Source: Candidatus Zixiibacteriota bacterium
GTDB lineage: Bacteria; Zixibacteria; MSB-5A5; GN15; JAAZOE01
Length of the DNA: 11,952 nt
Assembly: GCA_030588275.1 (NCBI GenBank)
Contig: JAUUYJ010000047.1
Span: forward strand, 1-11,952
Reading direction: 5' to 3'
Positions 1 to 6,089 of this stretch are shown here, piece by piece (position 1 is the stretch's first letter; each line of letters starts with the position of its first letter). The translations under genes were made by a program, and so were the position numbers. The notes beneath the pieces were generated by a model, which saw only the letters and a list, made by a program, of their open reading frames with translations, did not search any database and had not been told where the DNA came from.

Positions 1-833
1 CCGCCAGCCATGAATCCATGTTTCCCGGCCAGATACCGGGTAGTCTCAAACGAATCTTTATCTGATACAGTGACCACATCATCAATTATATCAGGGTCAA
101 GCGCTTTGGTAACCATATCAGAGCCGATACCCTCAACGAGGTAGCCGGAGGCCTGGCCAACTTTCCCGGTCTTTACATATTCGGCAAAGATTGATCCAAC
201 CGGATCGACCGCAATGATCTGAATATCGCTGTTTTTTTCCTTAAGAAAACGGGCCGCACCGGAAAGTGTCCCACCAGTTCCGATCCCGGCAATGAGGTGT
301 GTCACCTTGCCAGCGGTTTGGTTCCATATCTCAGGTCCGAGGGTATGGTAGTAGGCCAGAATATTGTCAGGGTTGTGATACTGGTTGAAATAAAAGAACC
401 CCTTTTCTTCGGCCAACTTTTTGGCCACTTGATAACAACTTCGGGGATCGTCCCAGGCCGCCTCGGTCGGAGTTATTATAACTTCGGCACCGAGGGCACG
501 AAGGAGGTCAATCTTTTCGTGGCTGACCTTGGCGGTCGCCGCAAAAATTGTTTTGAGGCCATAAGCGGCGGCGACCATTGCGACACCAATGCCAGTGTTT
601 CCCGAAGTGTTGTCAACAATCGTGTCACCCTTTTTCAGCGTTCCTTCGCGAAGTCCTTTTTCGATTACATATTTGCCGAGGCGGTCTTTGATCGATCCGC
701 CCGGATTCATATATTCGAGTTTGGCGTACAAAGGATGCTGACCTTCTCCTCCGGGAGGATAAAACTGAGCCAGGGGAGTGTTACCGATCAGTTGCAGAAT
801 CGAAGATTGATATTCCATAATTTTTTGCGTCAT
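1..833 (-). CDS. PLP-dependent cystathionine beta-synthase / cysteine synthase (C-terminus cut by window edge)
   Basis: Translating the minus strand from the ATG at 833-831 gives 277 open residues running off the left edge. The protein is a fold-type II PLP enzyme that activates serine, O-acetylserine or a related substrate for sulfur transfer. Visible motifs are NPGGSIKDR with the Schiff-base lysine Lys49, the substrate loop TSGNTGIG (residues 76-83), and the phosphate-binding loop GIGTGGT (183-189). EKIDLLRALGAEVI (106-119), VDPVGSI (209-215) and VEGIGSD (233-239) resemble cystathionine beta-synthase more than CysK/CysM, so I favour a CBS-type enzyme. I cannot see whether C-terminal CBS regulatory domains follow. 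No heme-binding N-terminal extension is present. No good Shine-Dalgarno sequence precedes the ATG; an in-frame TTG at 848-846 is an alternative start. The cytoplasmic cysteine/transsulfuration role is family knowledge. Confidence 0.9.
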   Translation of the reverse strand, partial: MTQKIMEYQSSILQLIGNTPLAQFYPPGGEGQHPLYAKLEYMNPGGSIKDRLGKYVIEKGLREGTLKKGDTIVDNTSGNTGIGVAMVAAAYGLKTIFAATAKVSHEKIDLLRALGAEVIITPTEAAWDDPRSCYQVAKKLAEEKGFFYFNQYHNPDNILAYYHTLGPEIWNQTAGKVTHLIAGIGTGGTLSGAARFLKEKNSDIQIIAVDPVGSIFAEYVKTGKVGQASGYLVEGIGSDMVTKALDPDIIDDVVTVSDKDSFETTRYLAGKHGFMAG

Positions 834-851
834 GTTTTTATGTCTCAAACC

Positions 852-868
852 GGGGAAAGTATTTCCCC
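852..868 (-). promoter_or_regulatory. Hairpin in the leader of the PLP-enzyme gene
   Basis: GGGGAAA and TTTCCCC form a perfect 7-bp inverted repeat around a 3-base loop. On the minus strand it lies in the presumed 5' UTR, 18 bases before the annotated ATG. An AAGGA sequence (874-870 on the minus strand) sits on one side, and an in-frame TTG (848-846) on the other. It could be an RNA hairpin affecting translation or a DNA operator. No T-tract follows it, so it is not a standard terminator. Confidence 0.5.
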
Positions 869-909
869 ATCCTTATTTCTTATAGGCTCTTATAAACAGC
901 TTTTTGAAT

Positions 910-936
910 ATTATACAATATTGAAGTCAGCTTCAA
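910..936 (-). promoter_or_regulatory. Candidate promoter for the PLP-enzyme gene
   Basis: The minus strand shows a perfect TATAAT -10 (plus-strand 910-915) and an upstream TTGAAG -35 (931-936). The 15-base spacer is shorter than the usual 17. Transcription would begin about 70 bases before the ATG, which leaves room for the leader hairpin. The -35 lies inside an inverted repeat, so repressor control is possible but not shown. Confidence 0.4.
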
Positions 937-937
937 T
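920..937. repeat. Inverted repeat ATTGAAG-tcag-CTTCAAT, possible operator
   Basis: Two perfect 7-base arms are separated by 4 bases. The repeat overlaps the -35 and spacer of the candidate minus-strand promoter, and lies about 25 bases upstream of the -35 of the plus-strand lipoprotein promoter. That placement would suit a regulator of both divergent genes. Two copies of the palindrome CAATTG (934-939 and 948-953) lie beside it. The operator function is inferred from position alone. Confidence 0.4.
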
Positions 938-961
938 TGTTTTTTATCAATTGTTATATCC

Positions 962-990
962 TTGACAAAATAATTGTTGTGCGGTAACAT
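962..990 (+). promoter_or_regulatory. Sigma70-like promoter of the SPOR lipoprotein gene
   Basis: A consensus TTGACA (962-967) is followed by a 17-base spacer and TAACAT (985-990). Transcription would start near 997, just before the GGAGG at 1001-1005, giving a very short leader. This also excludes translation from the upstream in-frame TTG at 974 or ATG at 989. Confidence 0.7.
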
Positions 991-1012
991 GGCGGAAAAT
1001 GGAGGATATGGT

Positions 1013-1480
1013 ATGGCCAGGATAATTATAGTTCTCATAATGTGTGCCGCGCTGTTTGTAAGCGGTTGTAGTGAGAAGGATGAAGAGATTGCCGAAATGC
1101 AGGACGGAACGACTGAGTCGGCTGTTCAGGATTCAATCAAGCGAGCGGAAGAAGCAGCTTTGGCCGATTCAATTGCGGCCGCGTCGGTTGCCGAGCCTGA
1201 ACCAGAACCGGATACTTACGGAGTAAATACCGATTACTCTCAATTAGATGGATATGTGGCTCAGATCGGAAGTTACGCTGAACGGAATTTTGCCGAAATG
1301 ATTGCGGAGAAATATCAAAATCGTGATTATCCGGCCTTTGTCACTTCATTGGATATTGATGGTGCCACTTACTATCGCGTTCGCGTTGGCGTTTATGAAA
1401 CTTTCGCCGAAGCTAAAGAGATTGGTAATCTCATCAAAGATCGATATTCGATAGAATTTTGGGTCGATAGCAATCGATAG
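1013..1480 (+). CDS. SPOR-domain lipoprotein
   Basis: This 155-residue protein starts at the ATG preceded by GGAGG (1001-1005) with 7-base spacing. A longer reading frame from 974 is possible but would begin upstream of the promoter -10. The N-terminus is a lipoprotein signal: a hydrophobic stretch (residues 4-16) ending in the lipobox VSGC, with lipidation at Cys19. Ser at +2 would predict outer-membrane sorting under the E. coli Lol rule. Residues 20-75 form an acidic, Ala/Glu-rich linker with a short EP repeat (61-66). Residues 77-153 match a SPOR domain (YVAQIGSYAERNFAEMIAEK, then YYRVRVGVYETFAEA). SPOR domains bind denuded septal peptidoglycan, so a role in division or wall binding is likely, but the specific partner is unknown. 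The gene is monocistronic, with its own promoter and terminator. Confidence 0.88.
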   Translation: MARIIIVLIMCAALFVSGCSEKDEEIAEMQDGTTESAVQDSIKRAEEAALADSIAAASVAEPEPEPDTYGVNTDYSQLDGYVAQIGSYAERNFAEMIAEKYQNRDYPAFVTSLDIDGATYYRVRVGVYETFAEAKEIGNLIKDRYSIEFWVDSNR

Positions 1481-1523
1481 TAGGTCTGTTTTTTATTGCA
1501 GGATGATAGAAATATCAAGTTAT

Positions 1524-1553
1524 AAAAAAGCCCCGATTGGTCGGGGCTTTTTT
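1524..1553. terminator. Bidirectional intrinsic terminator
   Basis: GCCCCGA (1530-1536) pairs with TCGGGGC (1541-1547) across a TTGG loop. The stem is flanked by six A on the left and six T on the right, so it can terminate on both strands. It sits between the convergent SPOR lipoprotein gene and the S9 peptidase gene. Confidence 0.93.
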
Positions 1554-1592
1554 ATAATCAACTCTTCAGTTTTTCATCTTCATAAATTATGA

Positions 1593-3521
1593 TTATTTCA
1601 GATGGGTCTTGAAGAACTCGACCATTCGACGATAAAAAATCAGGCGGTTAGACAACTTTCCGATTCCGTGACCTTCGTCGGCAAAAATCAATGGCTCGAC
1701 TACGCCACCACGCTTCTTGATCGCGGCAATGATCTGTCGGGCTTCATCAACCGGAACGCGGGGGTCATTCTCGCCATGAACAACCATAAGTGGTGTCTTG
1801 ATTAAATTAGCCTTATGGATCGGGGAGATCGATTTCAAAAATGGTTTGTCAGTTAATGGACCATATTCTGATTCGCGCAATGCACGACGATATGAAGATG
1901 TGTTTTCCAAAAAGCTGACAAAATTGACGATGCCGACCGAATTACAGGCGGCGGAAAACAGATCGGGATACTCGGTGATGGCGGCCATTGTCATGTACCC
2001 ACCATAACTTCCACCCTTAACACCAATCTTGCCCGCTTCTGAATAGCCGCTGGCGATCAGATAGTCGGCACCCGCCTTCATATCGGCGACTGATTTTAAA
2101 CGGTTTTTGTAATTATCCATGTTTAGATAATCTTTGCCATAGCCGTCTGACCCACGAACGTTGGGAGCTAAGAGTCCGAAGCCGTTGAGCATCAGGTATT
2201 GGAAATGGCGATTGAAATAAGGACGGAATTGTCCTTCCGGTCCGCCGTGAATATCTAAAATAAACGGAATTGGACCACCCTCATAATCGGCAGGTAAATA
2301 TAGGAAAGCTGGAATTTCCATGCCGTCGCTGGCTTTATATTTGATAAGTTTCGGCTCGGTGAAAATCGAGCGATCAATTCCGGCATAGGTCGAAAAGGTT
2401 AACTGTTCCAAAGTTTGCTTGCTCCAATCCCAACTCCAGACATCGCTTGTTTGGGTCGGGTTATTGAAAGTGAAAAGCATCCGGGATGATTCGGATAAGA
2501 TCGGAGCGGCGAAGATACCATCCATTTTTGGAGTCGGCAGGGATTGGCCAGATTCGAGGTTGGCTAATTTTAATCGACCATAACCTTCTTCGTTAATTAT
2601 CCAGGCCATAACTTTGCGGTCGGGGGACATCGTGATCCCCTCCACATTCCATTTAGCCTCGGCATCAAGATAGGTGATTTCTTTGGTGGCCAGATCCATT
2701 TTGGCTCTGAGATTTATTCCCTGGTCGTTGTCGTTACAGGTCAGGTACAAAGATTGACCATCACCAGAAAATTGAAAATTGTCGTACAGGATTTCACCTT
2801 CATGTTCGGTTAGGTGTTCGGTTTCGCCGGTGGCCAGATCATAAAGAAAGAGGTCATCATTAACATTGGAATCGAAGCGGTAATAAAGTAGCTTGGAGCC
2901 GTCCAACGAGAGATCGGCCCAGCCATGATATCCGACAACATCAACTAAGAGTTCAAATTCGGCTGTGACGATATCCATTCTGTACAGCTTGAAATCTTTG
3001 AGGTTGGCCATGTTGGAGCGGGTGTAAATAACCTTATCATCCTTGTCCCAAATAACTGAGCCGTATTGAATTTTTGGTGTATCGGTAAGTTGACGGGCTT
3101 GGCCGGTCCGGGTGTTGATCAGATGAAGTTGTGACTGTTCCGAGCCGCCTATCGAGGCACCAATTATGGCCATTTCGCCGGAGTGAGATAAGACATACCA
3201 GTCAATGCCGTCGGCGTAGGTGGTCAATTGATATGGCCAACCTTCTTTGGTAAGCCTGTAAAGCTGAGTGACGCCGGTAAATCCGGTTGTAAAGAAGACA
3301 GTCTTCCCATCGTTAGACAGGTCTGGTGAACCGGTCCAGCCGACCTGCATAAAGGTTTCGATATCCGGGATGTACTGGCCGGAACCGAAGAAGGCACTCA
3401 GGTCGGAGCTTGACTTGTTCTCTTCGGAATAATCAACCTCTTTAAAGTCGCCGCATCCGAGGGAGAGGACAGCTATGGTTAAAGAAATTACGAATGTTTT
3501 GAGAAATGATAAATTTTTCAA
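1593..3521 (-). CDS. S9 (prolyl oligopeptidase) family serine peptidase, lipoprotein
   Basis: The 642-residue product has a lipoprotein signal (residues 1-22) with LGC and Cys23 as the lipidation site, so it is probably envelope-anchored. Residues about 50-385 form a TolB/DPP-like beta-propeller, with recurring blades such as SPDLSNDGKTVFF, ADLSLDGSKLLYY and FQFSGDGQSLYL. Residues about 390-642 are an alpha/beta hydrolase. It carries HGGPEGQ (425-431), NVRGSDGYG (454-462), nucleophile motif GGSYGGY with Ser505, Asp586 in HGENDPRVP and His618 in DEGHG, so the catalytic triad is intact. The architecture and length fit acylaminoacyl-peptidase/DPP-like S9 enzymes, which cleave short peptides; the substrate is unknown. 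The start is TTG, supported by GGAGG four bases upstream and by the signal peptide beginning there. Unlike many bacterial S9 peptidases it is predicted to be lipidated. It is monocistronic. Confidence 0.93.
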   Translation of the reverse strand: MKNLSFLKTFVISLTIAVLSLGCGDFKEVDYSEENKSSSDLSAFFGSGQYIPDIETFMQVGWTGSPDLSNDGKTVFFTTGFTGVTQLYRLTKEGWPYQLTTYADGIDWYVLSHSGEMAIIGASIGGSEQSQLHLINTRTGQARQLTDTPKIQYGSVIWDKDDKVIYTRSNMANLKDFKLYRMDIVTAEFELLVDVVGYHGWADLSLDGSKLLYYRFDSNVNDDLFLYDLATGETEHLTEHEGEILYDNFQFSGDGQSLYLTCNDNDQGINLRAKMDLATKEITYLDAEAKWNVEGITMSPDRKVMAWIINEEGYGRLKLANLESGQSLPTPKMDGIFAAPILSESSRMLFTFNNPTQTSDVWSWDWSKQTLEQLTFSTYAGIDRSIFTEPKLIKYKASDGMEIPAFLYLPADYEGGPIPFILDIHGGPEGQFRPYFNRHFQYLMLNGFGLLAPNVRGSDGYGKDYLNMDNYKNRLKSVADMKAGADYLIASGYSEAGKIGVKGGSYGGYMTMAAITEYPDLFSAACNSVGIVNFVSFLENTSSYRRALRESEYGPLTDKPFLKSISPIHKANLIKTPLMVVHGENDPRVPVDEARQIIAAIKKRGGVVEPLIFADEGHGIGKLSNRLIFYRRMVEFFKTHLK

Positions 3522-3530
3522 AATGCCTCC
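3519..3530 (-). promoter_or_regulatory. Shine-Dalgarno and TTG start of the S9 peptidase
   Basis: On the minus strand GGAGG (3530-3526) is followed by CATT and TTG (3521-3519). No in-frame ATG lies nearby, and the next internal Met would remove the lipoprotein signal. TTG is therefore the best-supported start, although the 4-base spacing is short. Confidence 0.75.
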
Positions 3531-3561
3531 AAAGGTTATTGATTTTCAATATGGCAGTCAA

Positions 3562-3588
3562 TTTATATTATCCGGAGATGCAAGTCAA
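3562..3588 (-). promoter_or_regulatory. Weak candidate promoter of the S9 peptidase
   Basis: The minus strand carries TTGACT (3588-3583) and TATAAA (3567-3562) with a 15-base spacer, about 40 bases upstream of the TTG start. The spacing is suboptimal, and an overlapping TAATAT gives an even shorter spacer. The rest of this intergenic stretch (3522-3745) holds only the terminator of the gene on its right. Confidence 0.3.
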
Positions 3589-3697
3589 GGAGGTGGTCGG
3601 CCGCATAATCTGACCGCTTGGCAATTTCTGATTTGCACACTCTCTGAAACTCTTGACGTGTAACTGGGGGAAACTGTTTCATTGAAGAAATAATTAT

Positions 3698-3725
3698 AAA
3701 AAAAGCCCCGAAAAAACGGGGCTTT
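3698..3725 (-). terminator. Intrinsic terminator of the zinc-ribbon/PEGA/TPR gene
   Basis: AAAGCCCCG (3702-3710) and CGGGGCTTT (3717-3725) pair across a six-A loop. On the minus strand the stem is followed by seven T (complement of 3698-3704). It lies 20 bases beyond the stop codon of the gene ending at 3746. The plus-strand T run is only three bases, so it works mainly for the minus strand. Confidence 0.9.
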
Positions 3726-3745
3726 AATTAGTCTCTATATATTTA

Positions 3746-5878
3746 TCAGGGTCGTTTATACTCCCCGACAATCCGTAAAATGGCATCAAAGCGCATGTTA
3801 TCTCGAAACGCCTGAACCTCCTCTTCCGGAATATTTTTCTGAAATTCGCCGTAAACTTTCTTGACTCGCTTGAAGTCATCTTTGGCAAAATAGTTGAGCA
3901 TTAGATAATGATACACTTTTGGATCAGATCGGTTAACCTCGCGCGCTTTTTTTAGTTTCTTGTCGGCGTCACGATGTTTTCCCATAGCATAGTATATTTT
4001 GCCTATTTCAAAGTTGGCTCGGAAATTGTTTTTATCGATTCTGAGAACTGCTTTGTAACCTTTGAGCGCCGCTTCTCGGTCTCCCGATTTACCTGTCAAG
4101 ATGGCCTGGTTTAAAAGAGCCGGTAGCGATTTGTTATTTATTTCTAACGCTTCCTTAAATGCCGACTGGGCCGAACTGGTTCTTTTTTTGGAGGCGAATA
4201 TTTCTCCAGCCCTGATGTAATCGGCTTCGGCGCCACTCTTATTCCCTGTCGCTTGATATGCTTCGGCCCGGCCCATTATGGCATCTGCCATTGACGGATC
4301 GAGACTAATCGCTTCTCCGAACTCGGCGATTGCCTCAGAGTAGTTGCTTTTGTCCAGATTTTTTTGTGCCGACTGGTAATAATCCTGGGCATTGTAGGTA
4401 ACCTCTGCAGTTTCGACAACCGCTTTGGTTAATTCAACCGAGAGAGTGAAGGTCTTGTCGGCTGTTAATTTGATTTTCCCTGACCATGAATTATATCCGG
4501 ATCGGGAAACGGTCGCCTTATGGGTGCCGGGATTCAGTTTTTTGTACGTCAGGTTTCCGACGCCAAGAACCTGTCCGTTGACGATCAGTCTTGCATTCTC
4601 AACATTCGCCTTCAGCTTTAGGGCGGAATACTTTTTGGCCGGCTTGACGCTTTTCGGTGGGGGTTGTGAGGTTTGACTCTTTGGCTTTTCGGTTTGAGTG
4701 GTCGCTTTCGTCTTTGGTGAGCGGCCCGGGTTAATATCTCTTTGGGTAGATTGTGATGATGCCGAGGCCAGCGTTTGATTTTGGAATTGGCTATCTTTTC
4801 CCAGGACCAAAGTTGTAACCTGATTATCGATAACCGAGATACTTGCGCTGCCGGTTTTGCCGTTCGGGAAGGAAAATTCGACCTGATAAATTCCGGGAGG
4901 GACGCGATCAAAACGGAAGAAACCGGCCGGATCGGAGCCGGTCTTTTTGCCCAGCCCTATGATTGCAATTTCAATTTTACTCGACGTGGGACGGCCATTT
5001 GGTCCGACGACCAGGCCGACGATTGCGCCATCGCCGGGGACTGTCGGCGAGATAAATTGACTACCGATGAGGGCCAACAGAACAACCAGAAGAACCGAGA
5101 AGGCGGCGACGGTATATTGTGGCTTGATCTTTTTTGGCGTTAATAAATAATGTTTGCTCCCAATCACCATCTCTTCGCCGGATACCGGTTTAAACTGCCC
5201 GGTTAACTGAATAAAATTCTTGTGGAAATAGGCTACGCCTCGAATCGCTTTTGCTTTGGCCGGAGGTGGGATTGCAGGCAGTTTTTCCGGAACATTTTCC
5301 GGAATATTTTCATTTGAGACTTGATTACTATCTGCTCCTGCATTATTGGAATTGTTGCTTGAGGCAATCGAGCGGCTTTGTGCAAAATCACCGTTTGAAG
5401 TCAAACCGATTGCGTCAGCCGGTGAGGCTGGTGAGTCGTCCGGCCCGAGGAGATTTGACCTGATGCTTTCTGCCTGCTTTTTAGACAACTTTTTCAGATC
5501 ATTGCTCAGCTCCCCATTATTCCCATTTTCTGGGCGATCATTACTCTCTTGATCGGAATCAGAGGATGTGGCTGGGGGAGAGGGAGAGGTTGATTCTATC
5601 TGGTCGGTTGTCTCCGGCTCATTATCAGCTTGTTGGGCTGAAAGAAAGTCTCCGGGAGAGCAGATCTCAAGGTCGTCATCCATTCCGACTGTCACATCCT
5701 GCGATGGGTCATCCGGGAGGTCAACCTTTGACTGGACGTTGTCAGGTTCCGTGTCGGTAGAAGAATCATCATCAAGATATTCGTCAGGGCGTACCTGTTT
5801 TATTTCGGCTCCGCAATTTGGGCATTGCGTGACAGATTGGTCGGTAACCTGAAACTGGCATATATTACAAGTTGACAA
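3746..5878 (-). CDS. Zinc-ribbon, single-TM protein with carboxypeptidase-regulatory-like, PEGA and TPR domains
   Basis: The 710-residue protein is modular. Residues 1-25 form a zinc ribbon with CxxC pairs Cys4/Cys7 and Cys19/Cys22. Residues 30-210 are low-complexity, rich in Asp, Ser, Asn, Pro and Gln, and likely disordered. Residues 213-248 look like a small beta-rich segment I do not recognise. One hydrophobic helix (about 255-277) follows a basic stretch, suggesting the N-terminus is inside. Residues 284-350 resemble a carboxypeptidase regulatory-like (CnaB-type) domain (GAIVGLVV, GFFRFDRVPPGIYQVEF). After a Gln/Thr/Pro-rich linker, residues 418-485 match a PEGA domain (LIVNGQ, LNPGTHKATVSRSGY). 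Residues 497-665 hold about five TPR-like repeats. There is no catalytic motif, so it is probably a scaffold or assembly protein linking cytoplasm and periplasm. The start is TTG with AAAGGAG five bases upstream. The exact function is unknown. Confidence 0.85.
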   Translation of the reverse strand: MSTCNICQFQVTDQSVTQCPNCGAEIKQVRPDEYLDDDSSTDTEPDNVQSKVDLPDDPSQDVTVGMDDDLEICSPGDFLSAQQADNEPETTDQIESTSPSPPATSSDSDQESNDRPENGNNGELSNDLKKLSKKQAESIRSNLLGPDDSPASPADAIGLTSNGDFAQSRSIASSNNSNNAGADSNQVSNENIPENVPEKLPAIPPPAKAKAIRGVAYFHKNFIQLTGQFKPVSGEEMVIGSKHYLLTPKKIKPQYTVAAFSVLLVVLLALIGSQFISPTVPGDGAIVGLVVGPNGRPTSSKIEIAIIGLGKKTGSDPAGFFRFDRVPPGIYQVEFSFPNGKTGSASISVIDNQVTTLVLGKDSQFQNQTLASASSQSTQRDINPGRSPKTKATTQTEKPKSQTSQPPPKSVKPAKKYSALKLKANVENARLIVNGQVLGVGNLTYKKLNPGTHKATVSRSGYNSWSGKIKLTADKTFTLSVELTKAVVETAEVTYNAQDYYQSAQKNLDKSNYSEAIAEFGEAISLDPSMADAIMGRAEAYQATGNKSGAEADYIRAGEIFASKKRTSSAQSAFKEALEINNKSLPALLNQAILTGKSGDREAALKGYKAVLRIDKNNFRANFEIGKIYYAMGKHRDADKKLKKAREVNRSDPKVYHYLMLNYFAKDDFKRVKKVYGEFQKNIPEEEVQAFRDNMRFDAILRIVGEYKRP

Positions 5879-5890
5879 AAAATCTCCTTT
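5876..5890 (-). promoter_or_regulatory. Shine-Dalgarno and TTG start of the zinc-ribbon protein
   Basis: On the minus strand AAAGGAG (5890-5884) precedes TTG (5878-5876) by five bases. The first zinc-ribbon cysteine is residue 4, so a start further downstream would break the ribbon. No upstream in-frame ATG is evident. TTG is therefore well supported. Confidence 0.8.
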
Positions 5891-6015
5891 ATAAATATTT
5901 TGTGCTAAACAATTTATCGGCTTATCAGTCTTAATCTTGAATGTAGATCGAATTGGAGATTTGATTGAATATCAAAGCGCATCACCGGTTGAGAATTAAA
6001 TTCGATAAAAACGAC

Positions 6016-6044
6016 TTGACAAGGGAATTGGCTTTGGATAACTT
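6016..6044 (+). promoter_or_regulatory. Sigma70-like promoter of the duplicated lipoprotein gene
   Basis: A consensus TTGACA (6016-6021), a 17-base spacer and TAACTT (6039-6044) put the transcription start near 6051, about 39 bases before the ATG. The element closely matches the TTGACA-17-TAACAT promoter of the SPOR lipoprotein gene. The rest of the 5879-6089 interval is AT-rich, and I could not place a convincing promoter for the divergent zinc-ribbon gene in it. Confidence 0.65.
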
Positions 6045-6089
6045 AATTGTTCAAATTTTTCGCGGCATAATGTCCGGGAGGAGAGCAGG

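Noticed and set aside
297..965. A 222-codon plus-strand open frame
   Set aside because: It is antisense to the PLP-enzyme gene, whose minus-strand translation carries full family motifs. The plus-strand product has no recognisable domain and no ribosome site.
974..1012. N-terminal extension of the SPOR lipoprotein from TTG 974 or ATG 989
   Set aside because: Both codons lie within or upstream of the promoter -10, and the extension would disturb the lipoprotein signal. The ATG at 1013 has a well-placed GGAGG.
3475..3663. A 62-codon plus-strand frame overlapping the start of the S9 gene
   Set aside because: There is no ribosome site, it overlaps the signal-peptide region of the S9 gene in antisense, and it has no recognisable features.
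1530..3721. Shared GCCCCG/CGGGGC stem cores at 1530 and 3705 as a dispersed repeat element
   Set aside because: Both are ordinary terminators. The similarity covers only the stem core and T-tract, as expected of terminators in one genome.
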